A stretch of 64,000 bases of DNA from Saposhnikovia divaricata (GCA_036435485.1 CM071596.1:16086001-16150000); one strand, 5' to 3'. Positions 20,634 through 33,327 are shown, counted from the stretch's first letter. A program made the numbers and translations. The notes: a model not told the origin generated them from the sequence alone.

Positions 20634-23600
20634 ATGCCTCATATAGCTACTTACAGAGTTTTATTACCAAAAACACGAGATTTATTTCACCATCAAAAAA
20701 GTTTATTCACAAGTCACCACAGTCCACATTTAACAACTATAGAGTTTTTGTTAAAAACATGCTTACAACATTGTAAGCGACTACAGACCCGCCAAGTGTT
20801 CGACGGAGTTCCCCAAAGAGTTAAAAATTCATTACAAGTGTGCAAATTAGTACATTCTCAAAGTTTGAAACTTGGGTTTGGTTTACAAGGAAAATTAGGG
20901 AATGCCCTTGTTAGTTTATATGCAAAATGTGGTAATTTGGAGTTTTCCGAGAAGGCGTTTTCGCGCCTTGTGGAAAGAGATACGTTGGCTTGGAACTCGG
21001 TGTTGTCGATGTATTCGAAAAGGGGAATGGTGGAAGATGTTTTGTGGTCTTTTGGGTCTATGCGGAATTCTGGGGTGGTGCCTAATCAGTTCACTTTTGC
21101 TATTGTTTTTTCAGGGTGTGGTAGGTTGGTGAATGTGGGATTGGGAAAGCAAGTGCATTGTGATGTTATTAAGATGGGGTATGAGTTTAGTCAATTTTGT
21201 GAAGGTTCTTTGATTGATATGTATGCGAAATGTGGGTGTGTTGTTGATGCGCGGAGAGTACTAGATGCTGCGGTTGACCCTGATACGGTTTCTTGGACTG
21301 CAATGATATCAGGGTATGTTCAAAGTGGTTTTCCGGATGAGGCGTTGAGTGTATTTGATGATATGCAAAAGTTGGGTCATGAACCGGATCAAGTGGCATT
21401 TGGTACTATTATAAATGCATGTATGAGCTTAGGAAGACTTGATGAAGCTCACCGTCTTTTTAGCGAGATGCCTAGCCCAAATGATATCTCATGGAATGTG
21501 ATGATCTCAGGACATGCTCAAAGAGGTTATGAGGTAGAAGCTGTTAGATATTTCAGAAATATGACAATTTCTGGTATTAAACCCACGAGGTCAACCTTAG
21601 GAAGTGTTTTGAGTGCAATTGCGAACTTGTCGAATCTTGACTATGGTATGCAGGTGCATCCTCAGGCAACCAAACTGGGGTTGGATTCTAATGTTTATGT
21701 GGGGAGTTCAATGCTTAATATGTATGCAAAATGCCAAAAAATGGAAGCTGCAAGGGAGATATTTGACGCATTGGATGAGAAAAATATAGTTATGTGGAAT
21801 GCAATGCTTGGAGGTTATGTTCAAAATGGACATGTTTATGAAGTTGTGGAGTTGTTCACGGAGATGAGGAATTCTGGTTTTCAAGCTGATGAATATTCAT
21901 ATACTAGTATTCTTAGGGCATGTGCTCTGTTAAAAAATATAAGAATGGGACGCCAATTACATTCACTTATTATCAAGAACAAGTTTGGATCAAACTTATA
22001 TGCAGGCAATGCGTTGGTAGATATGTATGCAAAATCAAGTGCTCTAACTGATGCCAGAAAACAGTTTGATCTCATAAGAAACCGAGACCATGTTTCCTGG
22101 AATTCAATTATTGTTGGATATGTGCAGAATGAAGAGGAAGAAGAGGCTTTCAACTTGTTACGGAAAATGAGGGCAGAAGGGCTTCCTCCTGATGAAACAT
22201 CATTGGCTAGCATACTCAGTGCTTGCTCAAATATTCAATCATGTGAGAAAGGTATACAGATGCATTGTTCCTTGATCAAATATGGACTAGAAACAAGTTT
22301 ATTTTCTGGGAGCGCTCTTATTGACATGTATGTGAAGTGTGGGGACACAGGGGCTGCACATAAAGTTTACACACGGATGACTGAGAGAAGTGTTGTCTCT
22401 ATGAATGCTTTAATTGCTGGATATGCTCAAACTAATATTGAGGAAGCTGTATATTTATTGCAATCTATGTTAGATCGAGAACTTAGACCATCAGAAGTCA
22501 CCTTTGCTTGTCTTCTGGATGGATGCAATGGACCTTCGAAGTTGCACCTTGGGAAGCAAATACATAGTGCCATTATAAAGGCTGGCCTTCCTTACGAGGA
22601 TGAATACTTGGCTGTCTCTCTTTTAAGTATGTATTTCAACTCCCAGGAAAATGGCGATGCGGCTCTTCTGTTTTCAGAATTACCCAGTCCGAAGAGTACA
22701 GTTCTGTGGACTGTTGCTATATCAGGGCACACTCAAAATGATTGTAGTGAGGAGGCATTACTCTTATTCTATGAAATGCGTCACCATAATAGTATGCCAG
22801 ACCAAGCAACATTTGTTAGTGTCCTCAAAGCATGTGCAGTTTCTGCTTCTTTGAGTAATGGCAGGGAGGTCCATTCTCTTGTATTTCATACTGGATATGA
22901 CTTGGATGAATTGACATGTAGTGCCCTTGTAGACATGTATGCAAAATGCGGAGATATCACAAGTTCTGCACAAGTATTTGGTGAAATGCTCAGCAAGAGA
23001 GATGTTATTTCTTGGAACTCAATGATTGTGGGATTTGCAAAGAATGGACATGCGGAAAATGCGCTAAAAACTTTCTATGAGATGAAACAGGCTAATATAA
23101 AACCCGATGAAGTCACATTCCTTGGTGTCCTTGGTGCCTGTAGTCATGCAGGCTGGGTATCTGAAGGTCGCAGAATCTTTGACACAATGACTGGCTTTTA
23201 CAAGATTAAGCCACGAGTAGATCACTGTGCGTGCATGATTGATCTCCTCGGACGATCTGGGCTTCTGGAAGAAGCAGAGGCCTTAATTGATAAACTAGAG
23301 TTTCAACACGAACCTATGATTTGGGCCGCATATCTTGGTTCTTGCAAATTACATGGGGATGACAGAAGAGGTAAACTCGCAGCTGAGAAACTCTTTGAGT
23401 TGGAACCCCAAAGTTCTTCCCCTTATGTTCTGCTTTCAAATATATATGCTGCATCAGGCAATTGGGATGCGGTCAATTTAGTGAGGAGAGAAATGAAAGA
23501 AAAGCAAGTAAGAAAGTTTCCTGGATGTAGTTGGATTGTATTGGAGAAGAAAACAAATTTATTTGTTGCAGGCGACGATTGTCATCCTGATTCGGATAAA

Positions 23601-23690
23601 ATACACGAGTTTTTGGAGGATTTGACTGCATTGATGAGAGATGATAGTTATGTTGCTGAGGATGAATCTTGTATGCAGATTGAAGGCTAA
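20634..23690 (+). CDS. PLS-class pentatricopeptide repeat protein with E domain (At3g09040-like)
   Basis: This is one uninterrupted 1018-residue frame without introns, as is usual for plant PPR genes. The N-terminus (MPHIATYRVLLPKTRDLFHH) is basic, Ser/His-rich and free of acidic residues until about residue 15, which fits an organellar targeting peptide. From about residue 65 to 880 it consists of alternating P, L and S repeats, seen in recurring words such as LVSLYAKCGN, AWNSVLSMYSK, SWTAMISGYVQSG and LIDMYVKCGD. The C-terminus (SCKLHGDDRRGKLAAEKLFE to CSWIVLEKKTNLFVAGDD) is the E/E+ region; there is no DYW domain. PPR proteins bind organellar RNA, and E-class members usually recruit a deaminase for C-to-U editing. 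The length and N-terminal CKRLQTRQVFDGVPQR resemble Arabidopsis At3g09040 (mitochondrial), from memory; its target site is unknown. The start is the first in-frame ATG. Confidence 0.93.
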   Translation: MPHIATYRVLLPKTRDLFHHQKSLFTSHHSPHLTTIEFLLKTCLQHCKRLQTRQVFDGVPQRVKNSLQVCKLVHSQSLKLGFGLQGKLGNALVSLYAKCGNLEFSEKAFSRLVERDTLAWNSVLSMYSKRGMVEDVLWSFGSMRNSGVVPNQFTFAIVFSGCGRLVNVGLGKQVHCDVIKMGYEFSQFCEGSLIDMYAKCGCVVDARRVLDAAVDPDTVSWTAMISGYVQSGFPDEALSVFDDMQKLGHEPDQVAFGTIINACMSLGRLDEAHRLFSEMPSPNDISWNVMISGHAQRGYEVEAVRYFRNMTISGIKPTRSTLGSVLSAIANLSNLDYGMQVHPQATKLGLDSNVYVGSSMLNMYAKCQKMEAAREIFDALDEKNIVMWNAMLGGYVQNGHVYEVVELFTEMRNSGFQADEYSYTSILRACALLKNIRMGRQLHSLIIKNKFGSNLYAGNALVDMYAKSSALTDARKQFDLIRNRDHVSWNSIIVGYVQNEEEEEAFNLLRKMRAEGLPPDETSLASILSACSNIQSCEKGIQMHCSLIKYGLETSLFSGSALIDMYVKCGDTGAAHKVYTRMTERSVVSMNALIAGYAQTNIEEAVYLLQSMLDRELRPSEVTFACLLDGCNGPSKLHLGKQIHSAIIKAGLPYEDEYLAVSLLSMYFNSQENGDAALLFSELPSPKSTVLWTVAISGHTQNDCSEEALLLFYEMRHHNSMPDQATFVSVLKACAVSASLSNGREVHSLVFHTGYDLDELTCSALVDMYAKCGDITSSAQVFGEMLSKRDVISWNSMIVGFAKNGHAENALKTFYEMKQANIKPDEVTFLGVLGACSHAGWVSEGRRIFDTMTGFYKIKPRVDHCACMIDLLGRSGLLEEAEALIDKLEFQHEPMIWAAYLGSCKLHGDDRRGKLAAEKLFELEPQSSSPYVLLSNIYAASGNWDAVNLVRREMKEKQVRKFPGCSWIVLEKKTNLFVAGDDCHPDSDKIHEFLEDLTALMRDDSYVAEDESCMQIEG

Positions 23691-24895
23691 TATTTTAGCT
23701 CCACTCTCATGTAAGATGATGCAACAGCCTAAGTAGAGACAAGATAACATACCGGATGCTGAGCATCCTATGTCAAAATTTAGAATATAAAGTTCAATTT
23801 AATCTTCAAGCCTGCAACAAAGCTGAGCTTTCTATACATATATGTTTTCCTTTTATTTGAAATGCAAATGCATACAAACCAAGAAAACGTCTACCAAATA
23901 AATGTGAAGACGTGATCACGTGAAGTCGAAGTAACCCCAGAATTACAATTACATTACAGTCATCTACAAAATCATGGATCTTTAACTTTGATATCCTTTC
24001 CTATTACCTGATCTCTTTTTATTAGTTGGAAGGAGCAGTACAACTATGAGCCTTTGTGGTTGCGAACATTTTCTCATCAGACATCTGTTGTTTTCTAGTA
24101 ATTATTTTGCAAATGGGTGGTTAGAATCGGTAGAGGTCATCAAGATTTGAGGCGGTCCAGATGTGCGCAGCATCACCCTTGTATTTTATAAAGAGGTTGT
24201 TTCCAGGGAAATTGTGGCATAAGCATTGCGAATAACAAATAGACACTTGACCATCACGACAAGGACGACCTTCTGGTTAATCAAGGAATATGCAGGTATG
24301 TTGACGTGGATGTAAAAAAAAAAAGGAGTTTGTTTTATTGTTTTCTTTTGGGTGTAGTTGATCACTTGATCCTGGTCATAAGCCCCTCAATCTGTGGGCT
24401 AAAATTCAATTTTTTTGCAATCCTATTTCTTGGTAATACAAATTGCGAATGGTGAAGTGAGTTTTTGTTCTTATGCTATTATTAGATAGACTCAACACAT
24501 CTCCACTAAGATTTGAATCATTGGCCCAATGATAAAATCTCAAACAAGATATGATGAACTCAGAAATGTGCTGAATTGCAACTTGGACAGAACTCTGTTA
24601 TTCCATAATACTTTTACATCAGCTGTAAGCTCTACTTATACACACAATTTATAATGACAATAAAACTATATCTAATCTCCTAACTGAATTTGTCAATTTG
24701 TAACTTTTAATACAAAAGAAAACCATTTTCGAGCAACTAATGTAATGAAAAAGGGAAGAAAAATATTAGAACAGAAGGAAAATAAGAGGAGTGTTGTCTA
24801 ATGTAACGAATGAATGACAGCGAGTTTTAAAATCTTAACATGTGAGACAAGTCTATGGAAACTTAAAAGCATACTCATACTACAACATTATCAAA
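23691..24895. other. Intergenic region between the PPR gene and the small membrane protein gene
   Basis: It starts with the PPR 3' UTR. I see no complete gene. The minus strand has one short open stretch (24121-24272) with a splice-acceptor-like CAG and several Cys residues, reported under findings. Confidence 0.5.
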
Positions 24896-24900
24896 CTCTC

Positions 24901-24911
24901 ACTATAAATAG
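24901..24911 (+). promoter_or_regulatory. TATA box of the small membrane protein gene
   Basis: CTATAAATAGG lies about 70 bases before the chosen ATG, a normal distance for a plant core promoter. Confidence 0.7.
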
Positions 24912-24974
24912 GTTTTGAGAAACACCTACTTCTACAACATCAAACCAATCTTCAAATTCTCACAAAACAATCAA

Positions 24975-25229
24975 ATGGCCTTTTCAACAGTTTTAGTTGT
25001 AGTACTTGTGTCGCTGGGTGGCCTTTGCCTCCTTGCATTTGTTCCCTTTGCACTTTTTTGCTTCCTCAAGTGCAGGAAGAAGAAAACAACTCAAGAAGCT
25101 GATCATGTACGTGTAGATGAACATAAGAATATCAAGGAGAAAATCGTAGACGGACCTCTTGGAGGGAAAGCCGTGGTTCTAACAATCGAAGATGATGTTC
25201 ATGTTCAAAAAGAGATCGGGAAAAATTAA
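24975..25229 (+). CDS. Small single-pass membrane protein, TED6-like, probably truncated by a stop
   Basis: The frame from ATG 24975 encodes 84 residues. Residues 3-31 (STVLVVVLVSLGGLCLLAFV onward) form one hydrophobic membrane segment, followed by KCRKKK as a cytosolic anchor, then a soluble tail with VRVDEHKNIKEKIVDGP and AVVLTIEDDVHVQKEI. I chose 24975, not the upstream ATG at 24915, because the TATA box predicts transcription starting after 24915. The layout and the VVLTIEDDVHV motif resemble the TRACHEARY ELEMENT DIFFERENTIATION-RELATED 6 family, whose members associate with cellulose synthase in secondary walls; this is from memory. After the TAA at 25227 the same frame stays open for 33 codons with coding-like composition, so the C-terminus may have been lost recently. 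Confidence 0.6.
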   Translation: MAFSTVLVVVLVSLGGLCLLAFVPFALFCFLKCRKKKTTQEADHVRVDEHKNIKEKIVDGPLGGKAVVLTIEDDVHVQKEIGKN

Positions 25230-25331
25230 CAGTTTGGCCAAGCAATGCACAAGAAATCTGCAGATAATAATAATGTTGGTGGAGAATCATCTTCCAATTC
25301 CGGTCATCACCAGGTAGAGGACAAGCCTTGA

Positions 25332-25708
25332 AATGTATCATATGCTAAGTTACCATTCTCACTTCAGACTAAGATGATGTCTTAAAATTTATGTAAATAA
25401 CAGTCATTCTCTGTTACATGCATCTAACTTATACCGGGACTCATGTCTCCTATATCTTTACTGTTATGTTTAGGCTGATGCACAACTAAAATATCATAAT
25501 AATATCAAATTTGGTTTCACCCATCTATACATCCGAAGATATCTTGTTTTTAATTCAACTACAAAAAATTAAATAATGTTTATATCCTATATGGTATTGC
25601 TTCCTCATCTTCAAGTCTTACACTTCTAAAATTGTAGTGGGAAAGAGCACTTTAAAACTTGGTTCAACCATAATTACAACCAAGGCGTTATATGGAAGAT
25701 ATCTGTTA
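25332..25708. other. Spacer between convergent 3' ends
   Basis: The TED6-like gene (+) and SPT5 (-) face each other here. I see AT-rich UTR-like sequence only. Confidence 0.6.
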
Positions 25709-28700
25709 CTAGGCTTGTTTAGCCAACAAGGCCATGTCTAATATTTTAACATCAAGTGTATCATCTAGCTTCACAATTCCATCCGTGCCATCGACACCAA
25801 TAAGCTTCCCTGTTACCCCTCGATGAATGCCACCAATGATCTTTATTTTGTCAGACTTCCTTGGTACCACCGCATCGACTTCATTAGGGAAAACAGTGAC
25901 TGTTTCTCCATTGCTGCTCGAACCCAGAACCACCCTACAGGAACCATCCTGCAACCACAAACACAGCTGTTTCGTTAAAATTTTGCAACCAAAAAAATAA
26001 TCAAAATGGCACTTGATTAGCAGAGTAAGAGGAGCCCGGATCCTCTATCCCCTTCTCCATGTCCCCTTTTGTAGTACCTTCATCTTAAATGTAATTGATG
26101 CAGATATTATACACAGAAACAACACATATCACCCTGTATCATATCAAATTTTAAGACTAGTAAAATCACATGAAAAGCCCATACCGGATGCAGCTCCCGA
26201 ACAACTCCCAGTAAAGTTTCATCACCGGACCTTCGTACATTGACCAATATATTGGGAAAAATCCAAGGGCCTTCATGATCCCCACCTGCCACATAGTGAT
26301 CTTTATAACAAGCTTCCACTTCCGACTTGAAGAAAGTATATTCTTACAATTAATTGGAATCTACACACATAAGCTATTTCAACTATAAACATCTATGTCG
26401 TTCTGATATCAAAATGTCTCTCTATGGGGCCTGTTTGTTTAACCTTGTAAGCAATAGTTAACCCTGCTAAAACAAAATTAAATCCCTTCACCTACCTAAC
26501 ACAGGCGACATCATATCCAAACCACCACCTCCAGGTGTCATCGGAGGCCCCCCAGGTGTACCAGGTAGGTATGCCGAACTTGGAGTCATAGGTGGTTGAC
26601 TACCAGGAGTTGACGGAAAGTATGGGCTTGGAGCATTCGCTGCAAGGAAACATAGCAGATTATAAAGATCATATAATGAAGCGGAGCTACTTGCATCAGC
26701 TTTATACCAAGTGAATAAACAGACAAAATCTTATCTGATTACCATATGCTGAACTGCTATCCCTTGGGGTTCCAGCTTCACTATAACTGCCACTCGGAGT
26801 GTTGGCCCAGCCTGAACCAGGTGTAGGTGCTTCATATGTTTTTGAAGGTGGACTTCCTGGCTGTACATATAGCAACCACCCCGGGTATTACCACTTAATG
26901 ACTATTTTTAGAAATTTCACTAATCTAACCACTGATTTGCATTAAAAAAAACCTGATAGTGCGGACTTGTGCCCCAAGAAGCAGGATTTCCTTCTTCCCA
27001 ATTATCCCTATTGTGTTTCAATTACAACTAGCGACTATTAGTAATAGTAAATACTTGAATCCTCTCACCGTTCAAACAATAACATGAGCAAATATACATT
27101 TAAAGATAAGTAAATGGATAAAATAGAAACATAAATCGAGGAAGGAGCTAAAACAGAATTTGGAACCAGGTGACATTGCCATATAATGGCAAATATTGCA
27201 TACTTAAATCTGTTTTTCTTCTAAGCAGTACTTAAATATCTTAGTACTCGTACAATAAACAAACATAATCAAGTAACACAGTGAGCTTCTTTTCATTTTT
27301 TATCATGGAACACAGGAAAGTATAGTATAATGATTATAAGACTCCAGTTATGCAGACATATGTGCTACAGAACCAAGTACAGTGTCTAAGATTGTTAAGT
27401 TCCACAACCCTCATTGCCATTATCAGCATAGTAAGCAGTGAGAAGTTATTGCTGGTAGCTCTGCATAGTAAGCAGTGAGAAGTTATTCTTGGTAGCTTTT
27501 TCATTGATCTCAGTTCTCCTTATATGTCTAAATCTGTACGTACTTCTCTTTATTTGATCGTACTAATGTATCTCACTAATCACCTCATTCAGCAACATAA
27601 TCCTGAGTACGAACACTGTCCATACCATACTAGTGTCTAGATATAATTCATAATGTAAATATGTAGCTAGAAATCAAGTACCAACCTTGGTGGACTCATT
27701 GGTGTGTAAGGATTCCAAGCTCTATCCCTCATTGGGGTCCTCATACCATCATGAATAGGTGTAGCTGATGGCAAAACATAAATATGACAGTATATATTAG
27801 GAAATGATTGCACGTCAATGATTAGTAACAAAATCAAACTGCAAATAGACTGGAACCTCCAGAATCTCTCATAGGAGTCATGTATGGATGCATTGGTGTT
27901 CGTGAGGGGTGCAGGGGTGTCTCACTTCCAGCACCATAGCGTGGTTTTTCCCTGATAATAGCGTGATTATTAAAACTAATAAACCTACAAATTTCAAGAA
28001 ATGATAACAAAGATGCTTTCATGTACCGGGACAGCTTTGAAGAAGTCACAGTATCAACAATTGCATCGCGATTAACTGCACATTTAAATCCAGAGATATA
28101 ATTCCAAGAGAACAGGAAAACCAAGAAAGATAAAATAATATATTCCAAGTATTAGCAACTGACCTGTTACAATCTTCATTTGAGCCTCCAATTCAACAAG
28201 AACTGTTTGTCCTTTAACCTCCCTAATAATTCCTATGCAGCCCTTAAAGCTACCCAGGCAAACTCTAATGGTTCTACCAATCAAAGACTGATGCCCTCGT
28301 CCGCCTCCAAACCTACCCACAGCTGCAGAATAGACCATTTTTTTAGTACCAGATATGTACCAGCTTAATCATTTAAGATACACAAAAGCCATAGATAGGG
28401 CACCGGTCCATCACACTAGTGACACCAATATCTGAGACAATTGCATAGAATAAGTTGACCACAAGGATCAGAGCATTTTTATTAGAATAACGCTCAGAAA
28501 GGCCTAAATAGCAACATACAGTTCATTTGGTGGCCTCCGTCAGGCATTCTACCAGGCGATTGCGGAACATGGTGGGGAGTTTTAGGCACATATCTTGATG
28601 CTGTATTTCCCTACAAACATGATTTAAGAAGATTAAAAACTAAACAATTTTACACAAGATATCTTACTGTAGATGTTACCCTACAAATATGATATAAGTT

Positions 28701-31700
28701 GCATACATTTCTATCACCATTTGCACGTCCCCCAACTACCATGCAAGATTGGGACTTAACACAGATATAACCAGCATGCTCAAGATGGTGACGATCATAT
28801 ATGAACAAGATGTCCTTATAAATATGTTCAACAGGTCCTTGCTTCCCCTGCACGCAAGGGAAACCATGAGCATGGAAAAAATCAAACATAATACAACTAT
28901 TTAAGTACAAGATTGGAGTCCGATGTCACACTTTGGAGGGTCCATCAAGAATTTTCACAACATCTTTCACCGCTATTATGTTTTTAGACCGATCCTGTGC
29001 TGAATTCTTTCTTTCAATTTTGTACTTGATCTCTCTGAGTCTAACAAGTTCAACTTCAGGTCTATGATACCCTCCCTTTAGAACCTGGAATTTGATCAAC
29101 TATTTACATGAGCATTCTACTCATCATATACTTCACAAATATCTCATATTATAATATGGTTACCTGAAAAGTTTCATTCTCAACACGTATGATCACACCG
29201 AAGCTCATGTTACTGCAGGAAAATAAATCAATATTTGAGCACTGTTTATGAATTGAGGTTAATAATTGTGTTTTTGTTGCTAAATCTTACTCCAACACCA
29301 CTAGATCATGAAGCTCATAGTCCCCAATTCTGGTTTTACCCGATGTAACTTCAGAACTTCCCACGACATGATCAGAGAATACTTTAATCTGTAATTAAAC
29401 TATATTGATAAGTACTAAACTATAATGAAAAGTACGGCATCATTCATTCATGGGCAAAAGGAGGACAACTAACACAAAAAATATCAATCAGTAAAAATCT
29501 AACACTTACCACTTCTTTAGTTGTGTCTGACACTATGTTGACCAGATGCCTTTCAACTGTCACTACCATGCCGGTAGCACCTTCGCTTGCACCAGATACA
29601 ACCTTCACATGATTACCAGGTTCAAAGCACTTGCATAGCTCCTTTTCGCTTACAGCTAGCGTTTTCTTCAAAATTAGAGATTTATATCAATAATTCTGAA
29701 GCACCCTTTGATTTGATTAACTCACACTCAATTGTAAAGACATGCCTATGTTGCCATTTAATTATCTTTGTGCTACAAATATATGATAATGTAAAGCAAA
29801 TTAAGTTGAATAAACATATTTTCAATTTTATCTTTACCGGAAGTCCTTCATCATATGGTTTGATATAAACGATTTCTTCCTCAACTTTCTCGACCACCCC
29901 CTTCAAGTTTTTAAGATCTCCTTTTACTATTACAATTCTGTCACCCTTCATAAAATGACCTTTCTTTCTATTTGCAAACAAGGTTGACAAACTAGCCATA
30001 TCATCATCATCATCACCATTTTCATCCGGTTGTCGAAATTTCTCAAGTTCATCAAAACTTGGTTGAATACCCTGGCTGGTTGTAGATTTTACTGATACAG
30101 TTTTGTATAAGAAACCATCTTTAAACTTCATGCCGGTGATGTTTTCAAAAAAATCACCAGTCATTGGATCTCGCCTCCGATCTACACGAATATTCATTTC
30201 TCTGTAGACAGAACATAGCAGTTACAAGGCAAAGTAACGGAATCCAGGACTTGAGTAACATTTGTAATATACTACTATAGATAACAGAAAGAAACTTACC
30301 TAGCTTCGTCAACATTCATGAACCGTGGTGGCGGAGTAAACGCTTTTTTTCTTGGAACTTCCCTACCTTCCTAGCAAAGGAAAAATAACAATTGCTATTT
30401 AATAACCACCGGGAATGACTTAGGGCCTATTTACTTCACTCTTTTTTTAGAAACATTTTCTAAGAAAACGAAATAATTAAAAACACGTTCAGTAGGCTAT
30501 ATTCCAAAATAGAAAATTAGAAAATAACTAAACTTCAAATTTGTTTAAAGAAACAGATTATTCAGGTTTTCTCTAGTTCTCCGTTCAAACTAAACAAATA
30601 GTTTAAAAAAGATATAGAACTTGAAAAAATGCCACAGATTTAGAAGCCATGAAGGTTAAACAAGTTGTACGTAGTATTGACTGTTAGTTTACGACACCAA
30701 CACTGGCTCATTTCTAAATATTTGGATATTGAATTGTACTGCCAATAAAAGCCTTTTGAGCTGTTCTTGATAAAGTTAATTTCATTTTTGAATAGTACTA
30801 TATATTTGCTTAGAATCACACTAAAGCGTGTAATATTTATCATTTTTAGACTTAATGTAATTACTACCATTCCTTAGATAGTTCGATGTTAAACTTAATG
30901 CTTGCTATTAATCTAGTATATCGAGTAACTGAAACAGTATCTATTAGAAAAACAGACAGCATACATACCAATTTGTTTGCCAAAGCCTGTAAGTCGATCC
31001 TCGGAATCAATTTTACAGTAACCCTCTGCCGCACATTGTCCACATCCACAATCTATGTCACAGGGAGTATGCATAATGTTAGTTATTGTAACAAAACAAC
31101 TCTCTAACTATATAAAGGAAGGGAAGGGATGTCACTAGTACCTTTGCAAGGTCCCCCTTGTATGTACCGATCTTCATTCTAACCCAGGTGTCCCTGGAAA
31201 GTTCTATCGCTTTGTTTTTAACAGCAAGGACATCTGTCATTTCTTTGATAGGAACAAGAAGAATCTTACTGCCTGTAAATATATAGCGCATGCCCTTGCA
31301 AGCCTGCAAATGGAATGAATTTAATAAAATTTAGGTTATAATTCTTGTAAGGCCTGTACACGTTGAATCTTGGTGACAACTAGCCTACCTCTTTAACATG
31401 GGCTTCTTTATCTGCTTCTATATATATGTAATTTTTCAAGTGATCAAGTGCTATGGCTGATTTAATTTGTAAGTCAGGTCCTCTATCAATGCACTTTTGC
31501 ATCAGACATACAGCTACCTCCCGCTCATGGCCAATCTAAGCAAGCATAAACACGGACATCAATGAAATCATCATTTTGTAATGCATCATGCCAACTTGAA
31601 AATAATACAATTCTGTTAATCATACCGCACACTTAACCATCCATAACTTTGGGTCCCTGACAGATGGCAACAATGCTTGCTGATCTACTTCTGTAGCCTC

Positions 31701-33271
31701 CTCATCATATTCTGCTTGACTGGCCCTGGCATACCTTGCCTTAATATTTTCTACATACATATCTAAATCTTCTTGTTCATCCTCACGTGGTAGCAAAGGT
31801 TGACGGTGTATCAGTCTAGAGTCCTCGTCGTCAGGTAGATCAGTTCCATTATCATTCACAATGAAATCTATATTTTATTATTTTCAATAATTAGCAATGA
31901 GAATTTAAAAATAAAAAATCACAAACACAAGGATATATATTAAATTATCAATAATTAATGAAATATTTAGATACAAATAAATTCTCCCTGCATCATAAAG
32001 ACGGAGTAATCGTATTAAGATTGAGACTGAAACTCGTAATAACGAATTACAATCTATTGATGCTGCAAATATTTCTGTTACCTTCTCTATTTTGACTTCC
32101 TTAATTCTTGTATTTATGAATAATATCTGCTTTACTTGGCAGAATCATACCTGATATATCCTAACTGATTCTAGCTAGTGGTAGCTGGCAAAAATGTAGT
32201 TATACAACATCATTTAGCCAAATTCGGCCGTAGCCAAACATGCAATCCACTATCTAGACAAACAGCGTAAAGTTTGTTCCTGATCAATACTAGTTTGTGT
32301 CTTTGGAAAGTTTATTCTTGGGAATTTAGGATGATGTCCCAAATTCTTAACCTCGGACCTTACTCTACATAATATACTTGGAGTTATAAACTTTAACACT
32401 GAACACCTTAGTAGTTAGTCAGCACAGATTTCAGATTTCAATAGTTCTGGTATGAATTTAAACTTTAGAGAAAACAAATGTAATAATTCGTTATAACATA
32501 GATTCCCGCACAAATCAGACCTTACAAGATTGTCTCAGTAAAAATAATTCAGCCATTAATTACATTAATATACTTTTTAAAACAATCTAATGTCATCATC
32601 AATCATCAATTACATTAATCATATCATTAGCCAGTAAGACAGTCGGATCAAATAGTTATATTAATCCTTCAAGCAGCTTCACCTAATTATCCAACTCAAT
32701 CACAAACATTCGCATAATACACAACTTTATCTAACCCTAACCCAAAGTTAATACTTAGCAATTTAATCTAATCATCCAGCTCATTCACCACTATAAATAT
32801 TAATGTATATATAAATTCGCAATTTACACACATTATGTAATAATCTGTTTGTTAGTATTTATGTACATCTGATCAATAAAAAGTAAATCACCAATATACC
32901 TACATTGTGCATATATATGTACATCAAAAAATAAGGAAGAGTACGTAAGAAGCCTAACCGTCATCGGGATCGATATCCTCCTCATCTTCGTCATCACCAT
33001 TCTCATGAGCTTCTATTTCAAACAAACGTTCTGCACCAGACCTACGCTTCTTCTTCTTTTTTGCACGGTCTTTGCCACCATCATAATCCTCATCTTCTTC
33101 ATCATCATCATCATAGTCATAATCATCGTATTCATCCTCATCTTCATCTTCTTCCGCTACGTCATCGACAAGGTTGGAGCGCGAACGCTTGCGACTTGAC
33201 TTATGATCATCGTAGTACTCTTCTTCTTCGTCTTCTTGGGGCTCGAGATCGTCCAAGTGTCGGCGTGACAT
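25709..33271 (-). CDS. SPT5: Transcription elongation factor SPT5 homolog, 22 coding exons
   Basis: SPT5 pairs with SPT4 and rides on RNA polymerase II to control pausing and elongation in the nucleus. By GT/AG sites and phase I read these exons: 33271-32959, 31867-31626, 31535-31389, 31303-31142, 31052-30969, 30370-30300, 30201-29838, 29665-29510, 29388-29291, 29212-29164, 29084-28932, 28847-28707, 28610-28520, 28322-28164, 28075-28027, 27951-27857, 27764-27686, 27007-26953, 26860-26743, 26639-26496, 26285-26185, 25948-25709. They join in frame to 1036 residues, close to the about 1040 of Arabidopsis SPT5-2. Domains: acidic N-terminus with basic patches (1-105), NGN domain (about 178-270), KOW modules (for example FMKGDRIVIVKGDLKNLKG in exon 7, FEPGNHVKVVSGASEGATG in exon 8, IGRTIRVCLGSFKGCIG in exon 14), a Pro/Thr-rich C-terminal repeat region (about 760-923, TPMHPYMTPMRDSGG), and a last KOW (IIGGIHRGVTGKLIG). 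No disruption was seen. Confidence 0.93.
30425..30620. mobile_element. Possible MITE in an SPT5 intron
   Basis: Within the intron between exons 5 and 6, GGGCCTATTTACTT at 30423 and AAACTAAACAAATAG near 30590 form a weak inverted pair of the common GGGCCTGTTTGG type. The ends are decayed and no target duplication is clear. Confidence 0.25.
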
Positions 33272-33327
33272 GATTGAATAAGAAAAGTGTGTGTAGGAGA
33301 GAAACTAGCTAGGATTAGGGTAAGGAG

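Noticed and set aside
26013..28368. Plus-strand frames of 60-80 codons in the SPT5 region
   Set aside because: They cross exon and intron borders of SPT5 on the opposite strand and show no domain.
32954..33273. Plus-strand His/Ile-rich frames opposite SPT5 exon 1
   Set aside because: They are shadows of the Asp/Glu-rich first exon of SPT5.
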